Positions 1-6,107 of a stretch of 6,826 bases of DNA are shown one piece after another. This DNA is from Dehalococcoidia bacterium UBA3254 (GTDB lineage: Bacteria > Chloroflexota > Dehalococcoidia > Dehalococcoidales > UBA3254), in assembly GCA_002362735.1 (NCBI GenBank), contig DEUU01000005.1:1-6826 (forward strand), in the 5' to 3' direction. The first letter of the stretch is position 1, and the number at the start of each line of letters is the position of its first letter. The translations under genes and the position numbers were made by a program. The notes beneath the pieces were generated by a model that was given only the letters and a program-made list of their open reading frames with translations, was not told where the DNA came from and searched no databases.

Positions 1-356
1 GGGAATAATGAAGGAGATGGTGAAGGTAATGGGGATGGTGACTCAGTAATAGTAGGTATAGGTGATGTTGTTGGAGAAATGGATGGGAAGGGGGACGGTG
101 CAGGTGAACTGGGGAAGGAAGGAATGACGGATGGAGAAGGAGTGGGGCTAGGCAAGATCGAAGGGCTCACTGAAGGAGAAGGCGAAGGACTCGGTGACGG
201 CAAAAGTGATGGGACAGGAGATGGACTGAGGGAAGGCGAAGGTGAAGCGCTGATAGACGGCAAAGCGGAGGGATTCGCTTGAGGAGTAATTATTGTGGGT
301 ATCGGAGTGGCGGATGGTAAAGGCGTGGGAGTTGGTGATGGGGTAACCAGAGGTTC
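1..356 (-). repeat. Pro/Ser/Thr-rich low-complexity tail coding region
   Basis: The coding strand reads mostly CCA/CCT/CCG and TCA/TCT/TCC/AGT codons and gives short SPSPSP-like and PTPTP-like runs from Glu731 to the window edge. At DNA level the plus strand is a G/A-rich stretch of imperfect short repeats. Such tails in exported proteins are often flexible spacers, wall-spanning stalks or glycosylation sites. The real C-terminus, which could hold an anchor or sorting signal, lies outside the window. Confidence 0.85.
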
Positions 357-2546
357 AGGGAACTGGTCAGGAATGGGTTGCAAGCTGGTAGCCCGGGAAA
401 TAGGGCTTGTCCAGCAATAATCGTTATCTTTCCTCTGGCTGTGGCAATTGATGCAATAGTCTAATTTACCTTCAACAGCTTGTGTGCCATCCGGATTGTA
501 ATGCGCCCAGAACCAGTCATTATGGCCTGGATCGAAACCTTTAACTTTCGCCATGCAATAATAACCTATAATATTTCTGTTGCTATCATAGCATTGTAAG
601 ACCAGAGAACCTCCAGAAGGAATGGCGCCTGTTTTATTGATGATCGTATTACTAACATCGATATTGACAAAAATATTGACAATATTTCCATGGGGTGGGC
701 GGCTGGGATAGAAGGTGGTAGTTCCTGGCCAGAGATTAGTAATATTGAAGTTATTAATCTGTTTTATGAAATAATTAATCGTAATATTATTCGAGATCGG
801 AGTAGTAGTGATGGTAGTTGGAGGCAAAGTAGTAGTAACCGTAACAGTTTGAGGTGGAGTTGTAGTCGTGGCAGTTGGGGTGGATGGAGTACCACTGCCT
901 AAACGCAGGCAGATTAAGGTGGGATTATTGCCATATCCGCAAGGCCAGATAATGGAATCCCTGGCAACTGCCGGCCAGGCGGTAATACCGGCCGGAGCTT
1001 TCCAGGTCCAGACCTGTTGACCATTCTTTTCATTAAAAGCATATATCGTGCCGTCGAAAGTAGCCGTGAAGACCAGGTCATTAACGACCGTTGCCCCGCC
1101 CAGACACAGACTGGGAAGAGTATTATTCCAGAGGATGCTTCCGGTGTTGACATCAATAGCTGCTAAGCCTCCGGTGCCTTCATTTACAGACTGGGTCTCG
1201 GCCAACCCGGTTGAAGTGTATTTACTCCACAGATCACAATATGGGACGAAGACTATGTTATCAGCGCATGCAGGCGCAGTCAGAATACCTCCCATTGCTC
1301 CCGGATATATCTGTAAGTCCGGATTATCAGGTAATATCTGGAGATTGTCATATTGATGTTTTCCTACAGGAGTGTTCCAGAGAAGACCGCCATTAGCACG
1401 GTTATAAGCAAAGACAATACCCCCTTTACCGGAACCGATTACAATATCCGTATTCTTACCCAAAAAATTGGCGGTGGTTAAGATGGGAGGGTTCTGGAAA
1501 TCATGGTCCAGAAGGTCATGAGGAAAAGCCTGATTATACCAGATTAGTTTCCCGCACTTCGCATCGAAAGCCATGAGGCAGTTGGTATAAAGGTTAGCCC
1601 CAGGTCGGCTAGACCCATTAGGAAATTCAAGAGTTCCAGAATAGGGACCGTTTGGGCCCTGGCCATTACCTGGATTCTTGGTTCCCCAATATAACCTATC
1701 GGTATTGGTATCCACCGAAGGAGGCATCCAGGCACCTCCACCGCTATTAATATCCGGGTGCCCCCAGATATCCGGGGTATCTACCCCGGAAAATGCCCAT
1801 TTCATAGCCCCGTTCGATTGATCAAACGCATAGAAGTGACCTATGCCGCCTCCAATATTCAACGCATCATTAAACGTATCAGAAGTGTAGACCAGACCTC
1901 CATAAGGCACGGGGGCAGCATTGACTTTCAAAAATGGGCTAATTGATGATATTCTGTCATTCCAGATCATTGTGCCAGTACTGACATCCAGGGCTGCCAG
2001 ATTGTAAAGGTCAGTGGTAGCAAAGACTTTACTCCAACCGACACAAACACCGTTGGGTCCCGTATAAGAATTATTGAATTTTTGTACCCATTTAGTGCTG
2101 CCAGAGTTGAAATCGATAGAATAGATATTATAGCCCAGGTCCTGGAAATAAATATTATTACCCATAATGATGGGGTTCGTGGCAGCTCCTCCCCAGTCTG
2201 AGGAACCCTGGATTGGCATTTGCCAGGCAACCCCTAAACTATTGACGTTGCCTGAGTTGATGGTAGCGTCCTTGTTAGCGCGAGTGCTGCCGTAATCCCG
2301 GTTAGGTAAAGGCCAGTCCTTAGCATATTGGATAACTTCAGGAGGGATATCCGTAGAAGGAGAAGGTGAGGCTCTGGTTGAAGTTATCGGTGGCGGTGTG
2401 GGATTGAAACTGGAACCGATGTTGGTTGCAGGGCCGGGCGGAAGTGGAGTTTGGGACAGTAATGTGCTGGCTCCAATAGCTACAACGATGATAATAAATG
2501 CCGTGATAATGATCATTTTGATTGAAAATCGATTAAAAGATTTCAT
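1..2546 (-). CDS. Exported PQQ beta-propeller dehydrogenase-like protein with C-terminal cytochrome P460-like heme domain (3' end outside window)
   Basis: Seen: an open frame of 848 codons without a stop, starting at ATG 2544-2546 behind GGAGGT six bases upstream, and running off the left edge. Residues 9-31 are a hydrophobic signal peptide or membrane anchor after a basic start, so the product is exported. Residues 60-548 form a PQQ-type propeller: seven blade motifs of the AxDxxTGxxxW type end in Trp153, 195, 250, 336, 390, 473 and 513. The family signatures GTKNPGN (Asn291), RPGANLYTN (from Arg314) and PHDLLDHD (Asp347, Asp349) are present. A Thr/Pro-rich linker (551-577) leads to a P460-like domain (about 580-725) with PHGN at 618-621, a DWFWAHYNPDG stretch and the heme c motif CINCH (Cys698, Cys701, His702). 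A Pro/Ser/Thr tail fills 731-848 and beyond. Family knowledge: PQQ dehydrogenases oxidise alcohols or aldehydes outside the cytoplasm and pass electrons to cytochrome c. P460 proteins carry a c-type heme and some oxidise hydroxylamine. Inferred: a quinohemoprotein oxidase or dehydrogenase. The metal-ligand Glu and a PQQ-contact Arg are not obvious near residues 230-236, so activity is uncertain. Substrate unknown. Confidence 0.88.
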   Translation of the reverse strand, partial: MKSFNRFSIKMIIITAFIIIVVAIGASTLLSQTPLPPGPATNIGSSFNPTPPPITSTRASPSPSTDIPPEVIQYAKDWPLPNRDYGSTRANKDATINSGNVNSLGVAWQMPIQGSSDWGGAATNPIIMGNNIYFQDLGYNIYSIDFNSGSTKWVQKFNNSYTGPNGVCVGWSKVFATTDLYNLAALDVSTGTMIWNDRISSISPFLKVNAAPVPYGGLVYTSDTFNDALNIGGGIGHFYAFDQSNGAMKWAFSGVDTPDIWGHPDINSGGGAWMPPSVDTNTDRLYWGTKNPGNGQGPNGPYSGTLEFPNGSSRPGANLYTNCLMAFDAKCGKLIWYNQAFPHDLLDHDFQNPPILTTANFLGKNTDIVIGSGKGGIVFAYNRANGGLLWNTPVGKHQYDNLQILPDNPDLQIYPGAMGGILTAPACADNIVFVPYCDLWSKYTSTGLAETQSVNEGTGGLAAIDVNTGSILWNNTLPSLCLGGATVVNDLVFTATFDGTIYAFNEKNGQQVWTWKAPAGITAWPAVARDSIIWPCGYGNNPTLICLRLGSGTPSTPTATTTTPPQTVTVTTTLPPTTITTTPISNNITINYFIKQINNFNITNLWPGTTTFYPSRPPHGNIVNIFVNIDVSNTIINKTGAIPSGGSLVLQCYDSNRNIIGYYCMAKVKGFDPGHNDWFWAHYNPDGTQAVEGKLDYCINCHSQRKDNDYCWTSPISRATSLQPIPDQFPEPLVTPSPTPTPLPSATPIPTIITPQANPSALPSISASPSPSLSPSPVPSLLPSPSPSPSPSVSPSILPSPTPSPSVIPSFPSSPAPSPFPSISPTTSPIPTITESPSPLPSPSPSLF

Positions 2547-2552
2547 ATGATG

Positions 2553-2558
2553 ACCTCC
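2553..2558 (-). promoter_or_regulatory. Ribosome binding site of the PQQ/P460 gene
   Basis: On the minus strand GGAGGT lies six bases before the ATG at 2546. It fixes the start just ahead of the basic-plus-hydrophobic export signal. No other start combines a good Shine-Dalgarno site with a full signal sequence. Confidence 0.8.
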
Positions 2559-2620
2559 GAGAAACGTTATTTTAGCTTTTTCTTTTATGGGTATCAGATC
2601 AGGTGATTATTCCCTCGTAA

Positions 2621-2636
2621 TTGAGCCTAGGCTGAA
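2621..2636. promoter_or_regulatory. Palindrome, possible operator or leader structure
   Basis: AGCCTAGGCT at 2624-2633 is a perfect 10-base palindrome. It extends to TTG..GAA on the flanks with one mismatched pair, so 14 of 16 positions are symmetric. It sits about 80 bases upstream of the leftward ATG, where a dimeric regulator could bind. It is also bracketed by two TATCAG copies (2592-2597 and 2653-2658). Function is inferred only from symmetry and position. Confidence 0.3.
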
Positions 2637-2818
2637 AGTGGCGTTTACCCGTTATCAGTCTCCCTATTCATTTTGGTATTTCATTTTTCAGATTTAAACA
2701 ACCGTGGAAAGGACTATCTGGAGATACAGAATAATGTTGATATTAATAATAAAATATATCGTTGAAGGAAGAATTTGATGTACTCGATTTTCAGGTTTAA
2801 GACTATTTGGCTCATTTG

Positions 2819-2840
2819 AAACCATCTCGATGGGTTTTTT
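2819..2840 (+). terminator. Weak rho-independent terminator-like hairpin
   Basis: AAACCAT pairs with ATGGGTTT, with one bulged G and a CTCG loop, and is followed directly by six T residues (2835-2840). The stem is short and A/T-rich, so it would be weak. No plus-strand gene lies upstream in the window. It could end a small transcript, limit antisense transcription coming out of the leftward gene, or be chance. Confidence 0.3.
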
Positions 2841-2859
2841 ATTGAATCAGTTAATTATT

Positions 2860-2889
2860 TTGACCTGTTTAATTACAAAATAGTAAAAT
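2860..2889 (+). promoter_or_regulatory. Candidate sigma-70 promoter for the sensor kinase gene
   Basis: TTGACC (2860-2865) and TAAAAT (2884-2889) each differ from consensus at one position and are separated by 18 bases. Transcription would begin near 2896, leaving a leader of about 95 bases before the TTG start at 2993. The promoter lies just past the terminator-like hairpin. It is predicted from sequence only. Confidence 0.5.
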
Positions 2890-2980
2890 GGACTAATATT
2901 ATGGTAAATAGCAAAAATATCCGGCAGTCAATCCTGTTTCATGATTAAATCTGAATGATTGAGTTAAACAGTTTTAGAAT

Positions 2981-2985
2981 AGGGG
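2981..2985 (+). promoter_or_regulatory. Ribosome binding site supporting a TTG start
   Basis: AGGGG lies seven bases before TTG 2993-2995. An in-frame TAG at 2975-2977 closes the frame upstream. The next in-frame candidate is another TTG at 3005, and the first in-frame ATG lies inside the membrane domain (Met100). A TTG start is therefore needed to keep the membrane domain intact. Confidence 0.65.
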
Positions 2986-2992
2986 CAAGAAA

Positions 2993-5344
2993 TTGACTCA
3001 ACGCTTGTACAACTTTCACGTCTCCCAAAGTAACTCGCCTACCAAAACAAAATACATAACTACGGTTGTGATACTGATTGCTGTCATTGTCGGCTTATAT
3101 ATTCTAAGCCGGTTCAACTACCCACTTTTCCACAGTTTGGCTGACGGGGCTACCGTTTTTATAGCCATTGGAGTGTTTGTAGTAGTCTGGAACCGCCGGC
3201 ATCTTCTGGATAACTATTTCTACCTTTTCGTCGGCGTAGCTTTCCTTTTCTTTGCTTTTTGGGATGCCCTTCATTTGCTTGGTAATAGGGGCATGGGCGT
3301 CTTTCCTCAATATGGCAATTTAGGTCCTACCCTGTATATTGTCAGCAGATACTTTCTAAGTTTTTCACTGGTGATCGCTCCCCTGTTCATCAAACGCAAA
3401 CTGAATACAACAGTTACTTTTGCCGCGTATGCATTAGTGACTGTGATCCTTTTGCTATCGATTTTTTACTGGCAGAATTTTCCGGTTACCTATATTGAAG
3501 GGGTGGGGTTAACATCTTTTAAGGTAATCAGCGATTATCTTATTTGCTTCCTCCTGGCAGGAGCCGCAGGTTTACTGTTTATCAATCGCAGGGCACTTGA
3601 TGCCAAGGTGTTCAGATTTTTCATTCTTGCCATTGTCTTTTTTATCGCCACAGGACTGGCTTTTACTCTCTATACCGATCCGTTCGGTGTAACTAATGCC
3701 GTAGGTCATTTCTTTCAAATTACCTCGTTCTACCTGGTTTACGTTGCCTTACTGGAAACCATCCTGATGAAGCCTCAGGACATTTTGTACCGTAACTTGA
3801 AGCAAAGCGAAAAAAATGCCCTCCAACTTAATGCTGATCTGGGAACGGTAAATATTAGACTTAAAGAGGAGATTACCGAGCGCAAAAAGGTCGAAGGAGA
3901 CTTGCGGCAAAGCGAAGAGCAGTATCGCCTGCTTTTTTCTGCTAACCCTAATCCGATGTTTGTATTTGACGAAAAAACGCTGTGTTTCCTGGCGGTGAAC
4001 GATGTTGCAGCACATCACTATGGCTGGTCACGAGAAGAATTTCTGGCTATGACTGTTCTGGATATCCGTTTGCCGGAAGAGCATGCCAGAGCAATCGAAA
4101 CTATCCGTCAGCACCAGGGACTTTATGGAGCCAGGGTTGGCATTGTCCGTCACCTTGGGAAAAATGGGATCTTGATGGAGATGGAGGTGACAGCCAGCTC
4201 GATTACCTTCGATGGACGTCCAGCGCGGCTATGTCTGATGAATGATGTTACGGAACGAAACCGTGCCGAAGCAGCCCTTAGAGAAAGCGAGCAGAGGTTG
4301 ACCGGCATACTGGAAAGCATGCCCGATGCCTTTGTGAGCTTTGATGTCAATTTGCGCTATACTTACGTGAACAGCAATGCTGAACTCCTCCAGAACGCAA
4401 GTCGTGAAGACCTTATCGGCAAAGATGTGAGGATATTATATCCAGATGCAGAATCCTACAAGACCATCAGCCAGTATGAGCAGGTAATCCGTACGAAGAA
4501 ACCTGTGACCTTGACCTCATATCATGCCGGTTTCGCCAGATGGGTAGAAATCCGGGTTTTCCCAACCCCGGATGGAGTATCGGTATTCTATAAAGACGTC
4601 TCGGAGAGCAAGAAGGCGGAAGAAGCCTTACATGTGTATGCACAGCAATTGGAGAATGCCAATAAAGAACTGGAAGCCTTTAGCTACTCGGTCTCCCACG
4701 ACCTTCGAGCGCCCTTAAGGACTATGGATGGATTTAGCGAAGCTGTATTAGAAGAATTTGGAGATAAGCTGGAAGAGGCCGGTAAAGATTATTTGAATCG
4801 GATCCGAACTGCTAGCCAGACCATGTCTCATCTTATTGATGATATTCTGAAATTATCCCGCATCAGCCGGGCTGAAATGCATCGGGATAAGGTTAATTTA
4901 AGCAATCTGGCCCGATCAATCATTGAGGAAATGCAGCGGAATCACCCCGAGCGACAAGTTGAGATAATAATTGCGCCCGATCTAATGGTCAATGGAGATC
5001 TGGCACTTCTAAGAATCGCACTAAATAATTTACTGGAGAACGCCTGGAAATATACGGCACGATGTTCCATAACTCAGATAGAGGTAGGAGTCAGGACTGA
5101 GAATGGTTCGCAGATCTATTTCGTCAGGGATAACGGCGTCGGCTTCGATATGCGGTATTCAGATAAACTCTTTCATCCTTTCCAGAGGCTGCACTCCAGT
5201 AAAGACTACCCGGGCACCGGTATCGGATTAGCCACGGTGCAAAGGGTGATACATCGTCATGGTGGTCGTATCTGGGCTGAGTCGGTGGTGGAAAAGGGAA
5301 CTACTTTTTATTTTACGTTGGGCCAGGTTGATCTGGATATTTGA
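2993..5344 (+). CDS. MASE3-PAS-PAS membrane sensor histidine kinase
   Basis: This 783-residue protein is a two-component sensor kinase of the inner membrane. Residues 20-260 form a MASE3-type sensor with about eight hydrophobic helices. MASE3 hallmarks are the YPLFHSLAD stretch (43-51), FWDALH (89-94) and a GMGVF motif near 100. A charged, probably coiled linker (265-305) leads to a first PAS domain (about 305-425, starting near QYRLLF at 310) and a second (about 431-545, starting ESEQRL). HisKA follows, with the H-box SYSVSHDLRAPLR and phospho-acceptor His569. The ATPase domain has the N-box LNNLLENAWKY (Asn683), the G1 box DNGVGF (713-718) and the G2 box GTGIGL (741-746). All catalytic boxes are intact, so it should autophosphorylate. 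The H-box resembles phytochrome-type kinases. The PAS sequences show no CxxCH or other clear cofactor motif, so the ligand is unknown. There is no receiver domain or response regulator in the window. The DsrE-like gene follows after 32 bases. Confidence 0.95.
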   Translation: MTQRLYNFHVSQSNSPTKTKYITTVVILIAVIVGLYILSRFNYPLFHSLADGATVFIAIGVFVVVWNRRHLLDNYFYLFVGVAFLFFAFWDALHLLGNRGMGVFPQYGNLGPTLYIVSRYFLSFSLVIAPLFIKRKLNTTVTFAAYALVTVILLLSIFYWQNFPVTYIEGVGLTSFKVISDYLICFLLAGAAGLLFINRRALDAKVFRFFILAIVFFIATGLAFTLYTDPFGVTNAVGHFFQITSFYLVYVALLETILMKPQDILYRNLKQSEKNALQLNADLGTVNIRLKEEITERKKVEGDLRQSEEQYRLLFSANPNPMFVFDEKTLCFLAVNDVAAHHYGWSREEFLAMTVLDIRLPEEHARAIETIRQHQGLYGARVGIVRHLGKNGILMEMEVTASSITFDGRPARLCLMNDVTERNRAEAALRESEQRLTGILESMPDAFVSFDVNLRYTYVNSNAELLQNASREDLIGKDVRILYPDAESYKTISQYEQVIRTKKPVTLTSYHAGFARWVEIRVFPTPDGVSVFYKDVSESKKAEEALHVYAQQLENANKELEAFSYSVSHDLRAPLRTMDGFSEAVLEEFGDKLEEAGKDYLNRIRTASQTMSHLIDDILKLSRISRAEMHRDKVNLSNLARSIIEEMQRNHPERQVEIIIAPDLMVNGDLALLRIALNNLLENAWKYTARCSITQIEVGVRTENGSQIYFVRDNGVGFDMRYSDKLFHPFQRLHSSKDYPGTGIGLATVQRVIHRHGGRIWAESVVEKGTTFYFTLGQVDLDI

Positions 5345-5360
5345 TAAAGATCAAGTTCTT

Positions 5361-5368
5361 GGGAGGAT
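5361..5368 (+). promoter_or_regulatory. Ribosome binding site that sets the start of the DsrE-like gene
   Basis: GGGAGGAT lies eight bases before ATG 5377. The frame is open back to a TTG at 5341 that overlaps the kinase stop, but that TTG would translate through this site and add 12 residues not expected in the family. The ATG is preferred. Confidence 0.8.
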
Positions 5369-5376
5369 ATTTTGGC

Positions 5377-5853
5377 ATGGAGAGTAATAATGGGACGACC
5401 ATTATTGTAATGAGCGGTGACCTGGATAAAGTGATGGCTGCCTTTAACATCGCCGTTGGGGCAGCCGCGGCCGGGAAAGAGACGAATATGTTTTTTACCT
5501 TCTGGGGTTTAAAAGCCATTCAAAAAGGGAATCTGACTGGAAAAAGTCTATTCGGCCGTATGATGGGTTTGTTGAACCGCGGCGGTATCAATCGCATTGG
5601 GCCTTCCCGCTTTAATTTTGGCGGTATCGGGCGCTGGATGTTTAAAGTAATGATGAAGAATCATAAAATACCGCCTTTGGAAGAGCTTCGGAATACGGCA
5701 ATTGAGTTAGGTGTCAAGTTATGGCCTTGCCAGATGAGCATGGAAGTGATGGAAATAAGGGCCGATGACCTTATTGACGGAGTGGAAAAATCTTGCGGAG
5801 TCGCTAATATGCTGGAAATGTCCGACCGGTCCCGACAGACACTATTTATCTAA
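5377..5853 (+). CDS. DsrE/DsrF/DrsH-like family protein
   Basis: The 158-residue cytoplasmic protein matches the DsrE_2 type of the DsrE/F/H superfamily. The N-terminal strand TTIIVMSGDLDKVMAAF is followed by AVGAAAAGKETNMFFTFWGL, a Gly/Met-rich middle (GGIGRWMFKVMMK) and the C-terminal signature LWPCQMSMEVMEI, then DDLIDGV. Cys118 in that signature is the family's conserved, potentially reactive cysteine. A second cysteine, Cys140, is near the end. Family knowledge: DsrEFH and related proteins take part in sulfur trafficking, often with TusA-like carriers or rhodaneses, while many DsrE_2 members are uncharacterised. Neither a TusA-like nor a rhodanese gene is visible here. The gene begins 32 bases after the kinase stop with no promoter or terminator seen between them, so co-transcription with the kinase is likely. 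A direct regulatory role beside the kinase is only inference. Confidence 0.88.
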   Translation: MESNNGTTIIVMSGDLDKVMAAFNIAVGAAAAGKETNMFFTFWGLKAIQKGNLTGKSLFGRMMGLLNRGGINRIGPSRFNFGGIGRWMFKVMMKNHKIPPLEELRNTAIELGVKLWPCQMSMEVMEIRADDLIDGVEKSCGVANMLEMSDRSRQTLFI

Positions 5854-5881
5854 AATAGACCAGTAATATTTATAAAATATT
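5842..5881 (+). other. Two A/T-only hairpins at the end of the DsrE-like gene
   Basis: CTATTT (5842-5847) pairs with AAATAG (5853-5858) across the stop codon, and AATATTT (5865-5871) pairs with AAATATT (5875-5881) around an ATA loop. Both are perfect inverted repeats, but neither contains a G/C-rich stem or a following T-run. They are not convincing intrinsic terminators. They may stabilise the 3' end or be chance in A/T-rich spacer DNA. Confidence 0.35.
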
Positions 5882-5930
5882 TGACCAATCCCCTATCTAA
5901 TTATTCCGATTGTTGTTTGCTTTTAGATCG

Positions 5931-5959
5931 TTGACTGGCAGTGCCAAAGTAATTATAAT
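5931..5959 (+). promoter_or_regulatory. Near-consensus sigma-70 promoter of the cupin-like gene
   Basis: TTGACT (5931-5936; five of six consensus positions), an exact 17-base spacer and a perfect TATAAT (5954-5959). Transcription should begin near 5966, giving a leader of about 140 bases before ATG 6108. This makes the downstream gene a unit separate from the kinase/DsrE pair and probably well expressed. I see no recognisable riboswitch in the leader. Confidence 0.75.
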
Positions 5960-6107
5960 TGCATAATATCCGCACAGCGTTCAGTATTATAACCTGTCCT
6001 TTTTCGTTGTTTTGTCGCTGCAAGTAGATCATTGGATTTATCATCAGTTTTCGTCAAGTGAAACTACTCTGCTTAACATCAAAATAGTAAAAGGAGGTAG
6101 ATAATAA

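Larger units (their letters stand above)
2547..2992. other. Divergent intergenic region between the PQQ/P460 gene and the sensor kinase gene
   Basis: These 446 bases hold no convincing gene. Seen within it: the leftward Shine-Dalgarno site, a near-perfect palindrome (2621-2636), an A/T-rich block around 2735-2760, a terminator-like hairpin (2819-2840), a plausible rightward promoter (2860-2889) and the rightward Shine-Dalgarno site (2981-2985). I could not pick a convincing promoter for the leftward gene. Its leader may be long, since the A/T-rich block lies roughly 200 bases upstream of the start. Confidence 0.6.

Noticed and set aside
79..282. Plus-strand open frame giving a Gly/Glu/Asp-rich peptide
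   Set aside because: It is the antisense reading of the Pro/Ser-rich tail of the leftward gene. It has no convincing ribosome site, and its composition follows from the repeats.
690..2230. Several open frames of 60-100 codons on both strands
   Set aside because: All lie inside the long leftward frame, which explains the whole stretch with continuous propeller and heme-domain homology.
2547..2760. GEMM-type (c-di-GMP or cAMP-GMP) riboswitch ahead of the heme protein
   Set aside because: A GGTAAACGCC segment is faintly similar, but the GAAA tetraloop and the GACGCAAAGCC core are missing.
5341..5376. Upstream TTG start for the DsrE-like protein
   Set aside because: It would add 12 residues encoded across the strong GGGAGGAT ribosome site, and family members begin close to the SGDLDK strand.
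5854..5930. Intrinsic terminator after the DsrE-like gene
   Set aside because: The inverted repeats there are A/T-only and lack a T-run, so I list them as hairpins without calling a terminator.
2876..6092. 13-base exact repeat CAAAATAGTAAAA at 2876-2888 and 6080-6092
   Set aside because: One copy overlaps a -10 box and the other abuts a Shine-Dalgarno site, so the contexts differ. In A/T-rich spacers such a match is expected by chance.
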